Below are positions 33,626 to 43,540 of a stretch of 64,000 nt of DNA, piece after piece. Every line of letters begins with the position of its first letter. Within the stretch, counting starts at the first letter, position 1. The DNA lies in contig JBDRAL010000086.1 in assembly GCA_039793685.1 (NCBI GenBank), positions 62,001 to 126,000 of the forward strand, read 5' to 3'. The notes under the pieces were generated by a model. The model was given only the letters and a program-made list of their open reading frames with translations, did no database searches and was not told where the DNA came from. Both the position numbers and the translations under genes were made by a program. This DNA is from JAAFHI01 sp039793685. Its GTDB lineage: Bacteria; Acidobacteriota; Blastocatellia; Chloracidobacteriales; Chloracidobacteriaceae.

Positions 33626-34132
33626 ACGGCACTCCATTTACATCGAAAAAGATGAAAGTGAGTTCGGATATTACTCACCCCACGCCGGAATTCAAAAAAA
33701 GGTTGGCCCATCGGCGGATTTCCGTACGAGTTTCCCGCCCAACGCCTTCACGAAAAAACCCGGCCGCCTGCCTTCCCTGACCCTTTTGCCGAAAGAAAGT
33801 GCAATTAAAATCGAATAATGACCAAAGTGTAATGAGAAAAAAATTCCAAAAATGAAAAGACCGGATTCACTCCCTGAATCCATAACCCCCGCCGAAAGTG
33901 GAACTTCCGCCAGAAGCGGCGCCCCGCCGCCTTTCATTCACATTAACGGATAAATAAAGCCAAAAAAGAGTTTTCAGTGACGTAACATGTCCATTTCAAT
34001 CCGTTAACAGGGCATCCCGAATTTTCCGCCGGAAACCTTTCCAACCGGCCGTTCCCAATCCGATTTTCAATCCGGATTTTCAAATGAATTCGGAATCGAG
34101 GATGGGATTTGCCGGACTTTTCGGAGGAAAAA
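33626..34132. other. Gene-free divergent region between P450 and the third receptor
   Basis: These 507 bases include several A-rich tracts (around 33825-33860 and 34130) and no ORF with convincing coding properties. Promoters for both genes should lie here. GGAGG lies 5 bases before the receptor ATG. No repeat, RNA gene or terminator was recognised. Confidence 0.6.
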
Positions 34133-37100
34133 ATGTCTTTTAAAAAAATTCTGGCAGTTTTGTACGCCATCCCGCTCGTGCTCCTTGCGACAACCGCCGG
34201 TTTCGCTCAGGTCGACCAGGGCAAAATTTCCGGTACGGTGACGGACGAGGCCAAAAAGGCCATCGCCGGGGCGACAGTCGCGGTCCGCAACGCGGCCACG
34301 GGCGAGGAGCGAACCGTCACGACCAATGACCAGGGTGGCTTTACGGTGACCGGCCTGAAAGCCGCCGCCTATCTGTTGACCGTCAACGCCACGAACTTTT
34401 CCCCGTTGAAAACCACTTCGGTGGAGGTTCTGGCCGGGCAAACGGTCACCCTCGATTTCACCCTCAAACCCGGCGAAGTTGCCGAAACCGTGGATGTAAC
34501 CGCCACGGCCGACAACACCGGTCTTGAAACCGGATCGGCCACGGTCGGGGCCAATGTCACGAAACGCGAAGTTGCGTCGCTCCCGCTCAACGGACGCCAG
34601 CTTTCCCAGTTGTATCTACAGGCGCCGGGGGCCGTGAATACCGGAAACGGATCGTTCGGCGACATCCGGTTCAGCGGGCGTTCCAACGAACAGAACGCCA
34701 TCCGCTACGATGGCGTCGAGGGTTCGGCCATCATCGACGGCAACCCCGGCAACCTGAACGGCGAAATCGCCTCTCCGTTCCGGTTGCAGTCGAGCCTCGA
34801 AAACGTCCAGGAATTCCGGGTGGATTCGACAAGTTACCCGGCGGAGTTCGGCACCGGGACCGGCGGCCAGATCACCGTCGTCACCAAATCCGGCTCGAAC
34901 CAGTTCCACGGCGGCCTGTTCGAGTTTCTGCGCAACGACGCGCTCGACGCGCGCAACCAGTTCGACCGCCGGAAATCGCCCCTCCGGCTCAACCAGTTCG
35001 GCGGCTCGGTGGGCGGTCCCATCATCAAGGACAAAGCCTTTTTCTTCTTTTCCTATGAAGGATACCGCTTCCGCACCGGGGTGAACGCCATCGAGGCCGT
35101 TCCCAGCGCGGCGGCGGCGGCTCGGGCCGTTCCGTCCATTCAGCCGCTTCTCGCGGCCTTTCGCGGTCCCGGCGCGGTGGTGCTTCAGGGCGCGTCGCAA
35201 AACCCCGATTTCGACATTCTCCAGCTCAACTCGAACGTGAAGGTGGATGAAAACGCGGTCGGCCTGCGCCTCGATTACCACTTCAATGCGAACCACTCGG
35301 TTTACGCGCGTTATTTCCGCGACCAGGGATTGTCGGAACAGCCGGAAGGCGTGACCGGACGGCGCGTGGTTTACCGGGCGGTGCCGCAGAACGGCGTTTT
35401 CGCCTACCAGGCGGTCATTACGCCGAACGTCGTCAACGAATTCAAATTCGGCTACAACGGCGCGCTGACGCGCGTCGGATCAAGCGTCCCGACGATTCCC
35501 GGTGTTGACCTTTCGAACATCACCATCAACCTGACCGGCAGCATCGCCAACAACGGGATTCCCGGCCAGGGGGCGACCTCGGGCATCGCCGTTCCGGGCG
35601 GACTGATTCGCGGCAACAGCGCGTTCAACGGACGCGGCTTCCCATACACGCCCTACACCTACTCTTTTCTCGACACGGTAAGCTGGGTGCGCGGTTCGCA
35701 CACCTTCAAGTTCGGCGGCGAGGAACGGTTCATCCGCATCTACACCGACCGGCTCGGCGGGACCACCTACAGCTTCAGCAACCTGAACGCCTTCCTCGCC
35801 AACCAGCCGTCGGCCATCCAGTTTTCCGACGACCTGAGCAACCTGAGTCCCTTTACCGGAAAATCCGGCCAGCGATTCGCGAAACAGAACTACACCATCC
35901 TCTACGCGCAGGATGAGTGGAAGCTGTTGCCCAACCTGACCCTCAACCTCGGCCTCCGTTATGAGTACTATTCGCCGCTGCGCGAGGATCAGGATCGGGT
36001 GGTCAATTTCGACATCAACCAGGGGATCATTCTTCCGCCGAACCGGTCGCCCTACATCTCTCTGAAAACCAACTTCCAGCCGCGCATCGCGGTTGCCTGG
36101 TCCCCCTTCCCGAATTCACACGGCTTTTTCGGCGGCGGGAAGACGGTCATCCGGGCGGGTTTCGGGATTTACACCGGACCGGGCCAGACGGAAGACCAGA
36201 TTCAGCCCATTGAAAGCGACCGCATCGCCACAACGCTCAACGGCGTCGCGGCGGGCGGCAGCGGCCTCTATCCGGTCGATCCGGCGGTCCTGCGCGCCAA
36301 CTTCCTCAACGATCCGCTGAACCGCCGGTTTCAGCCGCGGGCCTACGCGCCGGAGTACAAAATTCCTGAACGGACCTACAACTATTCGGTTTCGGTCCAG
36401 CAGGAACTTCCCTACAAGATGGTCCTGACGGCGGCCTACATCGGAACGCAGGGCCGGAATCTGTTTCTCCGCAGTTTCACCAACCGGATTCTCCCTGGAA
36501 ACGCGACGGTGGCCGTTGGCTCGGCCCTGCCCGCCGGAACCGGTGTCGTAAACCTGACTGATTCCGGCACTGGACGGATCGTCGGCGTGCGGGTCATTCG
36601 CGAATTCGACCTTATCAACCAGACCGGACCGGGCAGTCTCCAGACGCCCTACGCCGAAATCGACTTCAAGACGAGCGGCGGAAGCGACCGCTATGACGCG
36701 CTCAATCTCGCGCTTGCTCGGCGGTTCAATTCCGGACTGACGCTCAACGCGCAATACACCCTGAGCCGCAGCTTCGGGAACACGTCCGGCTCGAACGACG
36801 CGCTGACGGCGGGCAATCCCTTCGATTACAACTACGACCGGGGATACAACGCTTTCGACGTTCGCAATTCGTTCAATCTGAGCGCCATCTACGATCTGCC
36901 CATCGGTCGCGGCAAGACATTCCTCAAGGATGCCGGTCGCGTCACCAATCTGCTCGTCGGCGGCTGGGAAGTCGGCACCATCGTCAACGCCCGGAGCGGA
37001 CTCCCCATCGACGTCCGGCTGGTGCGTCCCGACGTGGTGATCCGGAACCCGACCACGGGAGAAGTTCGTCAGCTTCCCGGCACGATCAACGCCGCCAATC

Positions 37101-37603
37101 CGCTGCCCGACGGATTCGTCGCGGTGGTCAACACTCCGGGCGGGGGTTCGTCCCGCAACGTACGCCGTCCCGACCTCGTTCCCGGCGTCAATCCGTTCGT
37201 TTCGAGCGGCGGCTATCTGTTTTTGAATCCGGCGGCCTTTGCCGTCCCCGCGCCGGGCCAGTTTGGAAATCTTGAACGCGGCAAACTTCACGGCCCGAAC
37301 TTCCGGCAGGTGGACTTCATCGCGGTCAAGAAGTTCATCATCTCGGAACGGACCAATCTGGAATTCCGGGCGGAGTTCTACAACATCTTCAACCTGACCA
37401 ATTTCGCCAATCCGGTGGCCACCCTCTCGCCGATTCTCGGGACCGGACTCTCCGGCAGTGTGCCGCAGGTTCAACCTGGAACGCCTCTGTCTGGAGTCAC
37501 GGTCAACAACCCGAGCTTCGGGCGGTTCACCTCCACGGTGGAACGCGCGGTCGGTCTTGGCGCGAATCGCCAGATTCAGTTCGCCCTGCGTTTCAACTTC
37601 TAA
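34133..37603 (+). CDS. Oar-like TonB-dependent outer-membrane receptor (third copy)
   Basis: The protein has 1156 residues from the ATG at 34133 (GGAGG 5 bases upstream; a TTG at 34109 is the alternative). Signal peptide about 1-26 (MSFKKILAVLYAIPLVLLAT). The carboxypeptidase-regulatory-like domain (28-110) reads GKISGTVTDEAKKAIAGATV. The plug has SLPLNGRQLSQLYLQAPGAV and VTKSGSNQFHGGLFEFLRND. The barrel ends IQFALRFNF. It is closer in plug sequence to the second copy than to the first. It is followed by a hairpin and a small HTH-like gene, not by import partners. Confidence 0.92.
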   Translation: MSFKKILAVLYAIPLVLLATTAGFAQVDQGKISGTVTDEAKKAIAGATVAVRNAATGEERTVTTNDQGGFTVTGLKAAAYLLTVNATNFSPLKTTSVEVLAGQTVTLDFTLKPGEVAETVDVTATADNTGLETGSATVGANVTKREVASLPLNGRQLSQLYLQAPGAVNTGNGSFGDIRFSGRSNEQNAIRYDGVEGSAIIDGNPGNLNGEIASPFRLQSSLENVQEFRVDSTSYPAEFGTGTGGQITVVTKSGSNQFHGGLFEFLRNDALDARNQFDRRKSPLRLNQFGGSVGGPIIKDKAFFFFSYEGYRFRTGVNAIEAVPSAAAAARAVPSIQPLLAAFRGPGAVVLQGASQNPDFDILQLNSNVKVDENAVGLRLDYHFNANHSVYARYFRDQGLSEQPEGVTGRRVVYRAVPQNGVFAYQAVITPNVVNEFKFGYNGALTRVGSSVPTIPGVDLSNITINLTGSIANNGIPGQGATSGIAVPGGLIRGNSAFNGRGFPYTPYTYSFLDTVSWVRGSHTFKFGGEERFIRIYTDRLGGTTYSFSNLNAFLANQPSAIQFSDDLSNLSPFTGKSGQRFAKQNYTILYAQDEWKLLPNLTLNLGLRYEYYSPLREDQDRVVNFDINQGIILPPNRSPYISLKTNFQPRIAVAWSPFPNSHGFFGGGKTVIRAGFGIYTGPGQTEDQIQPIESDRIATTLNGVAAGGSGLYPVDPAVLRANFLNDPLNRRFQPRAYAPEYKIPERTYNYSVSVQQELPYKMVLTAAYIGTQGRNLFLRSFTNRILPGNATVAVGSALPAGTGVVNLTDSGTGRIVGVRVIREFDLINQTGPGSLQTPYAEIDFKTSGGSDRYDALNLALARRFNSGLTLNAQYTLSRSFGNTSGSNDALTAGNPFDYNYDRGYNAFDVRNSFNLSAIYDLPIGRGKTFLKDAGRVTNLLVGGWEVGTIVNARSGLPIDVRLVRPDVVIRNPTTGEVRQLPGTINAANPLPDGFVAVVNTPGGGSSRNVRRPDLVPGVNPFVSSGGYLFLNPAAFAVPAPGQFGNLERGKLHGPNFRQVDFIAVKKFIISERTNLEFRAEFYNIFNLTNFANPVATLSPILGTGLSGSVPQVQPGTPLSGVTVNNPSFGRFTSTVERAVGLGANRQIQFALRFNF

Positions 37604-37612
37604 AAAAACCGA

Positions 37613-37636
37613 CGGGAGCGGCCTTCGCCGCTCCCG
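37613..37636 (+). terminator. Hairpin after the third receptor
   Basis: A 10-bp perfect stem (CGGGAGCGGC at 37613-37622 with GCCGCTCCCG at 37627-37636) closes a 4-base loop 10 bases after the stop. It is not followed by a T-run, so it may be a weak terminator or an mRNA 3'-end stabiliser. Confidence 0.6.
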
Positions 37637-37673
37637 CCTCATCGTTCCGGTTTCGTGACTGGAGGCATCACCC

Positions 37674-38018
37674 ATGAAAAAAACAACGACCAAACTCAAC
37701 CTGTCCCGTCTGTTCCGGCTACTCTCCCAGCGTCAGCTTCTTCGTCTGCTGAACCTGATACCGCCGGGAACACGGGTTTCCGCGATGACACTCTCCGACG
37801 CGACCGGCCTGACGGTTGGCGCGGTCATCCGCCAGATGTCGGAAGCCCGGAAATGCGGTCTGGTCGAGATCACGGCTGACGCCCAGGATTGGTACTTCCA
37901 GCTCTCCCAATCCGCTCAATCACCGGCCCGGATACTTCTGTCCGATCTTCAGGATCTGTTCCAGCTCGACGCCCAGTTGCGTCACGAAAAGGACAAAATC
38001 AGGCAACCGGGTGACTGA
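37674..38018 (+). CDS. Small HTH-like protein (winged-helix candidate)
   Basis: The protein has 114 residues. The ATG at 37674 has GGAGG 8 bases upstream. Residues 17-85 show a helix-turn-helix pattern (LSQRQLLRLLNLIPPGTRVS, LSDATGLTVGAVIRQMSEAR, then KCGLVEIT as the wing), reminiscent of ArsR/MarR-type winged helices. No metal-binding cysteine pair is present. It sits between the receptor and the efflux operon on the same strand and could regulate either, but the distance to the efflux genes (over 250 bases) makes this only a suggestion. Confidence 0.6.
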   Translation: MKKTTTKLNLSRLFRLLSQRQLLRLLNLIPPGTRVSAMTLSDATGLTVGAVIRQMSEARKCGLVEITADAQDWYFQLSQSAQSPARILLSDLQDLFQLDAQLRHEKDKIRQPGD

Positions 38019-38273
38019 CCTCGGGATTGACCGACAACCAACCGTTCCCCCACCCCCCGGAATTTAAATGAAACCAAATTAATTGCCCTTTAAGCCTCCG
38101 GTCATCTTCGTCGGGTATACCTGCACGCACTGAGAGGACGGCATCCCTGACCACCCTGAGGGCGGGAAGCGATGTACAGGCTGCCCCTTTTATCGCTTTC
38201 CGCACGGGATTCGTCGGAGGTAAGGGATGCCCGTCCACTCCCTGAAATCACACCTCGGAACGCTCGGAACGAA

Positions 38274-39521
38274 ATGCTGTTTTTCAAAACTTCGAAAACC
38301 ATCCGCCGCCGGACGATTGCCCTTTTGACCGGCGGTTTATTTCTGGGGGGTATCGGTTGCGGACGATCGCACCCGCCCGTTCCGGCAGCGGCGGTGGCTG
38401 ATGCTCAAGCCGCGCCGCAGGCCATCGTCTCCGCCGCCACGCGCGCCACGCTCACGCAGGAGCTCGTCGTCGCGGCGGAATTTTACCCGTTTCAGGAAGT
38501 TGACGTCCATGCCAAGGTGGCCGGATTTCTGCGCTCAATCAAGGTTGATCTCGGGGACCGTGTCGGGGCCGGACAACTGCTGGCAACGCTTGAAGTTCCC
38601 GAACTGAATCAAGACCTCGACCGCGCCACCGCCGCCAAGGGGCGCTACCAGGAAGAAATCGCGCGCGCTGAAAGTGAAATCAGACGATACAAGGCTCTTT
38701 TTCAGGAATACGACGTCACCTACCAGCGGCTCGAAGCGGTCAACCGCTCGCGTCCGAATCTCGTGGCGCAACAGGAAATAGATGTGGCGAAGTCGAAACG
38801 CGACGGCGCGGCGGCCCAGGTCGAATCCGCGCAGGCGACGCTGGCGGCGGCCCGGCAACAACTGGCCGAAGCCGAGGCGAACGAAAAGCGCGCCCGGACC
38901 TTCACCGATTACGGCCGCATCACCGCGCCGTTCGCGGGCATCGTCACCAAACGGTACGCCGACTCGGGCGCACTCGTGCAGGCGGGGACGGCGTCCAACA
39001 TTCAGGCCATCCCGGTCGTCCGCATTGCCCAGATCAACACCCTTCGCCTGTCCTTTCCGATTCCCGAATCAGCCATCCCGAAAGTTCAACCCGGGAATTC
39101 GGTGATGGTTCGGGTGCCGGCGCTCGGAAAAACCTTTCCGGCCCGGGTCGTCCGCGCAAGCGGCAATGCCGAAGCCGCCACCCGGACGATGGAAACCCAG
39201 GTGGACGTCCCGAATCCCGATTTCGAATTGAAACCGGGCATGCTCGCCTCGGTCGTCATCACCCTCGAACGCCGCGACAACGCCCTCTCCGTCCCGGTGC
39301 AGGCGGTGGCCGATCCAACTGGCGCGGCCACGGTGCTGGTCGTCCGTCCGGACAACACCATCGAAACGCGAACCGTCACGCTCGGCCTCCAGACCGCCAC
39401 CCGGTACGAAGTGCTTTCCGGACTAAAGGAAGGCGAGCGGGTCGTGACCGTTGGACGCGACCGGTTTACCGCCGGGCAATCGGTTTCCCCCAAACCGGCG
39501 GAAACCGACCATTCCTCCTGA
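38274..39521 (+). CDS. RND efflux periplasmic adaptor (membrane fusion protein)
   Basis: The protein has 415 residues from the ATG at 38274, giving an N-terminus RRRTIALLTGGLFLGGIGC with a probable lipoprotein cysteine at C29 (the -3 position is Gly, so the lipobox is imperfect). The longer frame from 38172 adds 34 unrelated residues. The HlyD/AcrA-type layout is visible: the lipoyl half-motif DVHAKVAGFLRSIKVDLGDR with GAGQLLATLEVPE, a coiled-coil hairpin (about 110-200, ending QLAEAEANEKRARTFTDYGR) and the second half ITAPFAGIVTKRYADSGALV. A beta-barrel domain follows (RVPALGKTFPARVVRASG). It bridges the RND pump and the outer-membrane channel encoded downstream. The next gene is an unexpected RraA-like protein. 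Confidence 0.93.
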   Translation: MLFFKTSKTIRRRTIALLTGGLFLGGIGCGRSHPPVPAAAVADAQAAPQAIVSAATRATLTQELVVAAEFYPFQEVDVHAKVAGFLRSIKVDLGDRVGAGQLLATLEVPELNQDLDRATAAKGRYQEEIARAESEIRRYKALFQEYDVTYQRLEAVNRSRPNLVAQQEIDVAKSKRDGAAAQVESAQATLAAARQQLAEAEANEKRARTFTDYGRITAPFAGIVTKRYADSGALVQAGTASNIQAIPVVRIAQINTLRLSFPIPESAIPKVQPGNSVMVRVPALGKTFPARVVRASGNAEAATRTMETQVDVPNPDFELKPGMLASVVITLERRDNALSVPVQAVADPTGAATVLVVRPDNTIETRTVTLGLQTATRYEVLSGLKEGERVVTVGRDRFTAGQSVSPKPAETDHSS

Positions 39522-39545
39522 TTTCCCGACCGACGGAGAAAAACG

Positions 39546-40298
39546 ATGAACGTACTGCCGGATTCACTTCTGGAAGCCATTCGTCCGCTCGGAACCAGCC
39601 TCGTTTCGGATGCCATCGATGCACTTGGCGTCCGCCTCCGCAATGAGGGCTTCATTCACGGCGGCACCGTGCGACGCTACACCGGTCCGGAAACGCCGAT
39701 GCTTGGCTACGCCGTCACCGCGCGCGTCCGCTCTTTTTTTCCGCCGATGGCGGGCGCGACCTTCGCCGAAAATGCCGAGTGGTGGCGCTTCATCGCGACC
39801 ATTCCGAATCCGCGGGTCGTGGTTTTTCAGGACACCGACCGGCAACCCGGCCTCGGGGCCTTTTTCGGCAACCTGCACGCGGCGGTACACCGGGCGCTTG
39901 GCTGCGTCGGGGCCGTCACCAACGGGGCCGTCCGCGATGTCGAAGCGATTTCGGCAACGCCGTTTCATCTCTTCGCCGGTTCGCGTTCGGTGTCGCGCGC
40001 CTACATCCACATTTCGGAATTCGGGCGTGAAGTCGAAATCGGCGGATTGCGAATCAACAGCGGCGACCTGCTCTATGGCGACGCCAACGGCGTGCTTTCA
40101 ATTCCACTTTCCATCGCCGACCGGATTCCCGAAATGGCCGCCAAAATCGCGGCCAAACGTTCCCGGACAACCGCCCTCTGCGGATCACCCGACTTCACGC
40201 CCGACGCCCTGGTCCGGCTGACCCGCGCGTTCGGGTACGAAGTCGCCGGAACGGGTGTTCATCTCACTTCTTCCAATCCGGATTCCGAAAAACCGTAA
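39546..40298 (+). CDS. RraA-like family protein inside the efflux operon
   Basis: The protein has 250 residues; GGAG lies 7 bases before the ATG. It matches the RraA/HMG-CHA aldolase-like fold: LGTSLVSDAIDALGV at the start, GCVGAVTNGAVRDVEAI (the N-G-x-x-R-D motif) in the middle, and GDLLYGDANGVLSIP towards the end. Members act as RNase E inhibitors, aldolases for 4-hydroxy-4-methyl-2-oxoglutarate, or unknown enzymes. The presence of the GxxNGxxRD signature is compatible with the metal-dependent aldolase type. It sits between the MFP gene (24 bases) and the RND gene (17 bases). The co-transcription is striking, but a functional link to efflux is not established. Confidence 0.82.
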   Translation: MNVLPDSLLEAIRPLGTSLVSDAIDALGVRLRNEGFIHGGTVRRYTGPETPMLGYAVTARVRSFFPPMAGATFAENAEWWRFIATIPNPRVVVFQDTDRQPGLGAFFGNLHAAVHRALGCVGAVTNGAVRDVEAISATPFHLFAGSRSVSRAYIHISEFGREVEIGGLRINSGDLLYGDANGVLSIPLSIADRIPEMAAKIAAKRSRTTALCGSPDFTPDALVRLTRAFGYEVAGTGVHLTSSNPDSEKP

Positions 40299-40315
40299 CC
40301 GTCGCGGAGCCGTCA

Positions 40316-43300
40316 ATGTCGCGTTTTGCCATTCGTTTTCCCTACTTCGTCATCGTCTGCTGCCTGATGATTCTGGTGCTCGGGTCGGCGAGCCTGACCC
40401 GCATGCCGGTGGACCTGTTCCCGACCATCAACATTCCGGTGGTCGTCGTGGCCACGTTTTATTCGGGAATGCCGCCGGAGCAGATTGAAACCAGCATCAC
40501 CGGGCGGTACGAACGGTTTTTCACCCTCGCCAGCAATGTGGACCACATGGAATCGCGGTCCCTGCCCGGCGTGAGCCTCATCAAAATCTACTTTCAACCC
40601 GGAACGAACGCCGATTCGGCGGTCACTAACATTTCCAACCTCGCACTCGCCAACCTGCGCCGACTTCCGCCCGGCACGCTGCCGCCGGTGGTTTTGAAGT
40701 TTGACGCATCGAGCCTGCCGGTCTGCCTCATCACGCTCAAGGGCGAAGGGTTGAACGAAACCAAACTGCGCGACTTCGCGGCCTACACGATCCGCAACCA
40801 GGTCGCGAGCGTTCCGGGTTCGTCCGTCCCGCAACCCTTCGGCGGAAGTCAGCGGCAGATTCAGGTCTATGTCGATCCCTCGCGGCTGGAAGCCTACGGA
40901 ATGAGTGTGATGGACGTGGTCAGGTCGGTGAATGACGCAAACCTCATTCTTCCGGCGGGACAGGTCAGAATCGGCGACCTGAACTACAACCTTTATACGA
41001 ACAGTCAGTTGCCCAACCTCGGCGAAATCGACCACCTGCCGCTCAAGACCGTGAATCAGTCGGCGGTCATGGTCGGAGACATCGGAAAAGCCTCCGACGC
41101 GAAGCAGATTCAGACCAACATCGTCCGGGTGGACGGTCAGCGGTCGGTCTATCTGCCGATTCTCAAACAGGGCGGCGACACCAACACCATCGCCGTCGTG
41201 GACGGCATGAAATCAGCGGTCACGAAACTGCTCGACGTTCCGAAACAGCTTTCCACGAAAGTCGTTTTCGACCAGTCGGTGTTCGTCAAGAACGCCATCG
41301 AGAATCTTCTTCACGAAGGTCTCATCGGCCTTGTCCTGACCGGTCTGATGATCCTGATTTTTCTGGGAAGCCCGCGCGCGACGATTGCGGTGCTGCTGTC
41401 GATTCCCCTTTCGGCGCTGGCGACGTTTTTCATCCTGTCGCTCGGCGGCGGCTCGATCAACACGATGGCCCTCGGCGGACTGGCCCTCGCCTTCTCGCGG
41501 CTCATCGACAATTCGGTGATCGTTCTCGAAAACATTTTCCGCCGTCTGGAACTTGGCGAAACACCGGAAATCGCCGCCGAGGAAGGTGGCCGCGAAGTCG
41601 CCCTGCCCGTCCTCGCGGCGACGCTCACGACGGCGGTCGTCTTCTTTCCGGTCACGCTTTTGTCCGGGGTCAGCCGGTTTCTGTTTTCGGCGCTCGGCCT
41701 GACGGTTGTGATCTCGCTGTTCGCGTCCTACGTCGTGGCCCTCACCGTCGTGCCGCTGTTCTGCGCGAAGTTCATCAAGAAACCTCACGGTCACGATCCG
41801 GAACCGGTTGCTCCCGCTCCGACCGAAACGGACGAAACGGAATCCGTGCCGCCTGCTCCCGCCCACAAGCCCGGACTCGGCGAACGCTTCAACCGCTGGT
41901 TCAACCACGGGTTCGAAGCCTTTCTCGACCGGTATCAGGGCCTGCTCGCCCGGGCGCTCCGTCGTCCGTGGATGACCGTCGCCGGAATCGCCGTGTTCTT
42001 CCTGCTCAGTCTCGGCGTGTTTCCGCTGGTCGGCGTGTCGTATTTCCCGCGCACCGACCCTGGCCAGTTCGTGGTGATGCTCAAATCGCCGACCGGCACG
42101 CGCCTTGAAGAAACCGAAAAGGACGTTCAGCGGGTCGAGGAACTCGTTCGGAAAACCGTTTCAAAGGAAGACCTTCGCCTCGTCGTTTCAAACATCGGCT
42201 CGACGCCCGATCTGTCAGCGGTCTACACCACGAATTCCGCCGAACATACGGCCTTCGTGCAGGTCAGCCTCGCGGATGAACACCGCCTCGGCAGCTCTGA
42301 ATATATGAACCTCGTGCGCGAACGGCTGGCGAAGGAAGAACCCCGCCTGCGGGTCTACCTTCAATCCGGCGGACTGGTGGACGCGGTGGTCAATCTGGGA
42401 CTGCCGGCCCCCATCGACGTGCAGGTCAGCGGCTCGAATCTCGGCGACGCCTATGAAACGGCGCGCAAACTAAGCAAGAAAATCTCCGCCCTGCCCGGCG
42501 CGAGCGACGTGTTCATCCCGCAGGACGTGGACACGCCGTCGCTAAAGATTCAGGTTGACCGCGAACGTGCCGCCCAACTCGGCCTGAGCCAGAAGGAAGT
42601 CGTCAGCAACATCATTTCGGCGCTCACCTCCAACACCCAGATCGCCCCGAGTTTCTGGGTCGATCCGAAAACCGGAAACGACTATCTGCTGACCGTCCAG
42701 TTTCCCGAAAATCAGGTCCACAGTCTGGTTGATTTGAAAAACATTCCGCTGCGCGGGACCGGACGCGCCGAAGGCACGACGCTCGACGCGGTGGCGACCA
42801 TCGAGCCGTCGCTCGCGCCGAGCGAAGTGGACCACTACCAGATTCGCCGGGTGGTGGACCTCTACGTCGCGCCGGGCGGCGAAGATCTCGGGCGGCTCGC
42901 TTCCGCGGTGGACCGCATCGTGAAAGAAACAAATCTGCCGGAAGGCGTCCGCGTCGAAATGCGCGGCTCGGTGCGCGGGATGCGCGATTCGTTTTCGAGC
43001 TTCGCCGTCGGTCTGGCCCTCGCAACCGTCCTCGTCTACCTCATTCTGGTCGCCCAATTTAGGTCGTTTCTGGATCCGATCATCATTCTGCTGGCCGTCC
43101 CGACCGGACTGACCGGCGTGCTGTTCATCCTCTGGACCACCGGCACGACGCTCAACGTGATGTCGCTGATGGGCGTGGTGATGATGATCGGCATCGTCGT
43201 TTCAAACAGCATCCTTATCGTCGAATTCACCAACAAACTTCGGGAAGACGGCATGCCGCTCAGGGAAGCCGTGACGCTGGCCTGTCGCGTTCGGTTGCGC

Positions 43301-43540
43301 CCGGTACTGATGACCTCGCTCGCCACGGTCATCGGGCTGATTCCGATGGCGCTCAAACTCGGCACGGGCGGGGAAAGTTACGCGCCGCTGGCCCGCGTCA
43401 TCATCGGCGGGCTGACGGTGTCGGTCGCGCTGACCGTGTTCATCGTCCCGGCGGCCTACCTCATCAGTCGTTCCCGCAAGGAAAAACCCGTCCCGCCCAC
43501 GGCGGGGCCGGAAGATCTTCAACTCCAGGAGGCCGCATGA
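40316..43540 (+). CDS. RND-family efflux pump (HAE1/AcrB-like) with altered proton-relay residues
   Basis: The protein has 1074 residues, normal for the family. The N-terminus MSRFAIRFPYFVIVCCLMIL starts TM1. The two porter subdomain pairs and the family motif GSPRATIAVLLSIPLSALAT are clear. At the proton-relay site of TM4, AcrB has an Asp-Asp pair (D407/D408); here it reads RLIDNSVIVLEN with D398 and N399. At TM10 the AcrB lysine (K940) is Ser963 (GIVVSNSILIVEF). Such D-N/S variants are common in uncharacterised RND branches, so transport is likely but the coupling residues differ from AcrB. GGAG lies 6 bases before the ATG. Its stop overlaps the TolC start (ATGA). Confidence 0.93.
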   Translation: MSRFAIRFPYFVIVCCLMILVLGSASLTRMPVDLFPTINIPVVVVATFYSGMPPEQIETSITGRYERFFTLASNVDHMESRSLPGVSLIKIYFQPGTNADSAVTNISNLALANLRRLPPGTLPPVVLKFDASSLPVCLITLKGEGLNETKLRDFAAYTIRNQVASVPGSSVPQPFGGSQRQIQVYVDPSRLEAYGMSVMDVVRSVNDANLILPAGQVRIGDLNYNLYTNSQLPNLGEIDHLPLKTVNQSAVMVGDIGKASDAKQIQTNIVRVDGQRSVYLPILKQGGDTNTIAVVDGMKSAVTKLLDVPKQLSTKVVFDQSVFVKNAIENLLHEGLIGLVLTGLMILIFLGSPRATIAVLLSIPLSALATFFILSLGGGSINTMALGGLALAFSRLIDNSVIVLENIFRRLELGETPEIAAEEGGREVALPVLAATLTTAVVFFPVTLLSGVSRFLFSALGLTVVISLFASYVVALTVVPLFCAKFIKKPHGHDPEPVAPAPTETDETESVPPAPAHKPGLGERFNRWFNHGFEAFLDRYQGLLARALRRPWMTVAGIAVFFLLSLGVFPLVGVSYFPRTDPGQFVVMLKSPTGTRLEETEKDVQRVEELVRKTVSKEDLRLVVSNIGSTPDLSAVYTTNSAEHTAFVQVSLADEHRLGSSEYMNLVRERLAKEEPRLRVYLQSGGLVDAVVNLGLPAPIDVQVSGSNLGDAYETARKLSKKISALPGASDVFIPQDVDTPSLKIQVDRERAAQLGLSQKEVVSNIISALTSNTQIAPSFWVDPKTGNDYLLTVQFPENQVHSLVDLKNIPLRGTGRAEGTTLDAVATIEPSLAPSEVDHYQIRRVVDLYVAPGGEDLGRLASAVDRIVKETNLPEGVRVEMRGSVRGMRDSFSSFAVGLALATVLVYLILVAQFRSFLDPIIILLAVPTGLTGVLFILWTTGTTLNVMSLMGVVMMIGIVVSNSILIVEFTNKLREDGMPLREAVTLACRVRLRPVLMTSLATVIGLIPMALKLGTGGESYAPLARVIIGGLTVSVALTVFIVPAAYLISRSRKEKPVPPTAGPEDLQLQEAA

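Noticed and set aside
36116..37699. 527-residue minus-strand ORF
   Set aside because: Antisense shadow of the third receptor; no motif and no ribosome site.
38019..38273. Possible gene on either strand between the HTH-like gene and the MFP gene
   Set aside because: The open frames here have no motif or ribosome site; the sequence looks like non-coding leader, possibly with an old dispersed repeat that cannot be proved from one copy.
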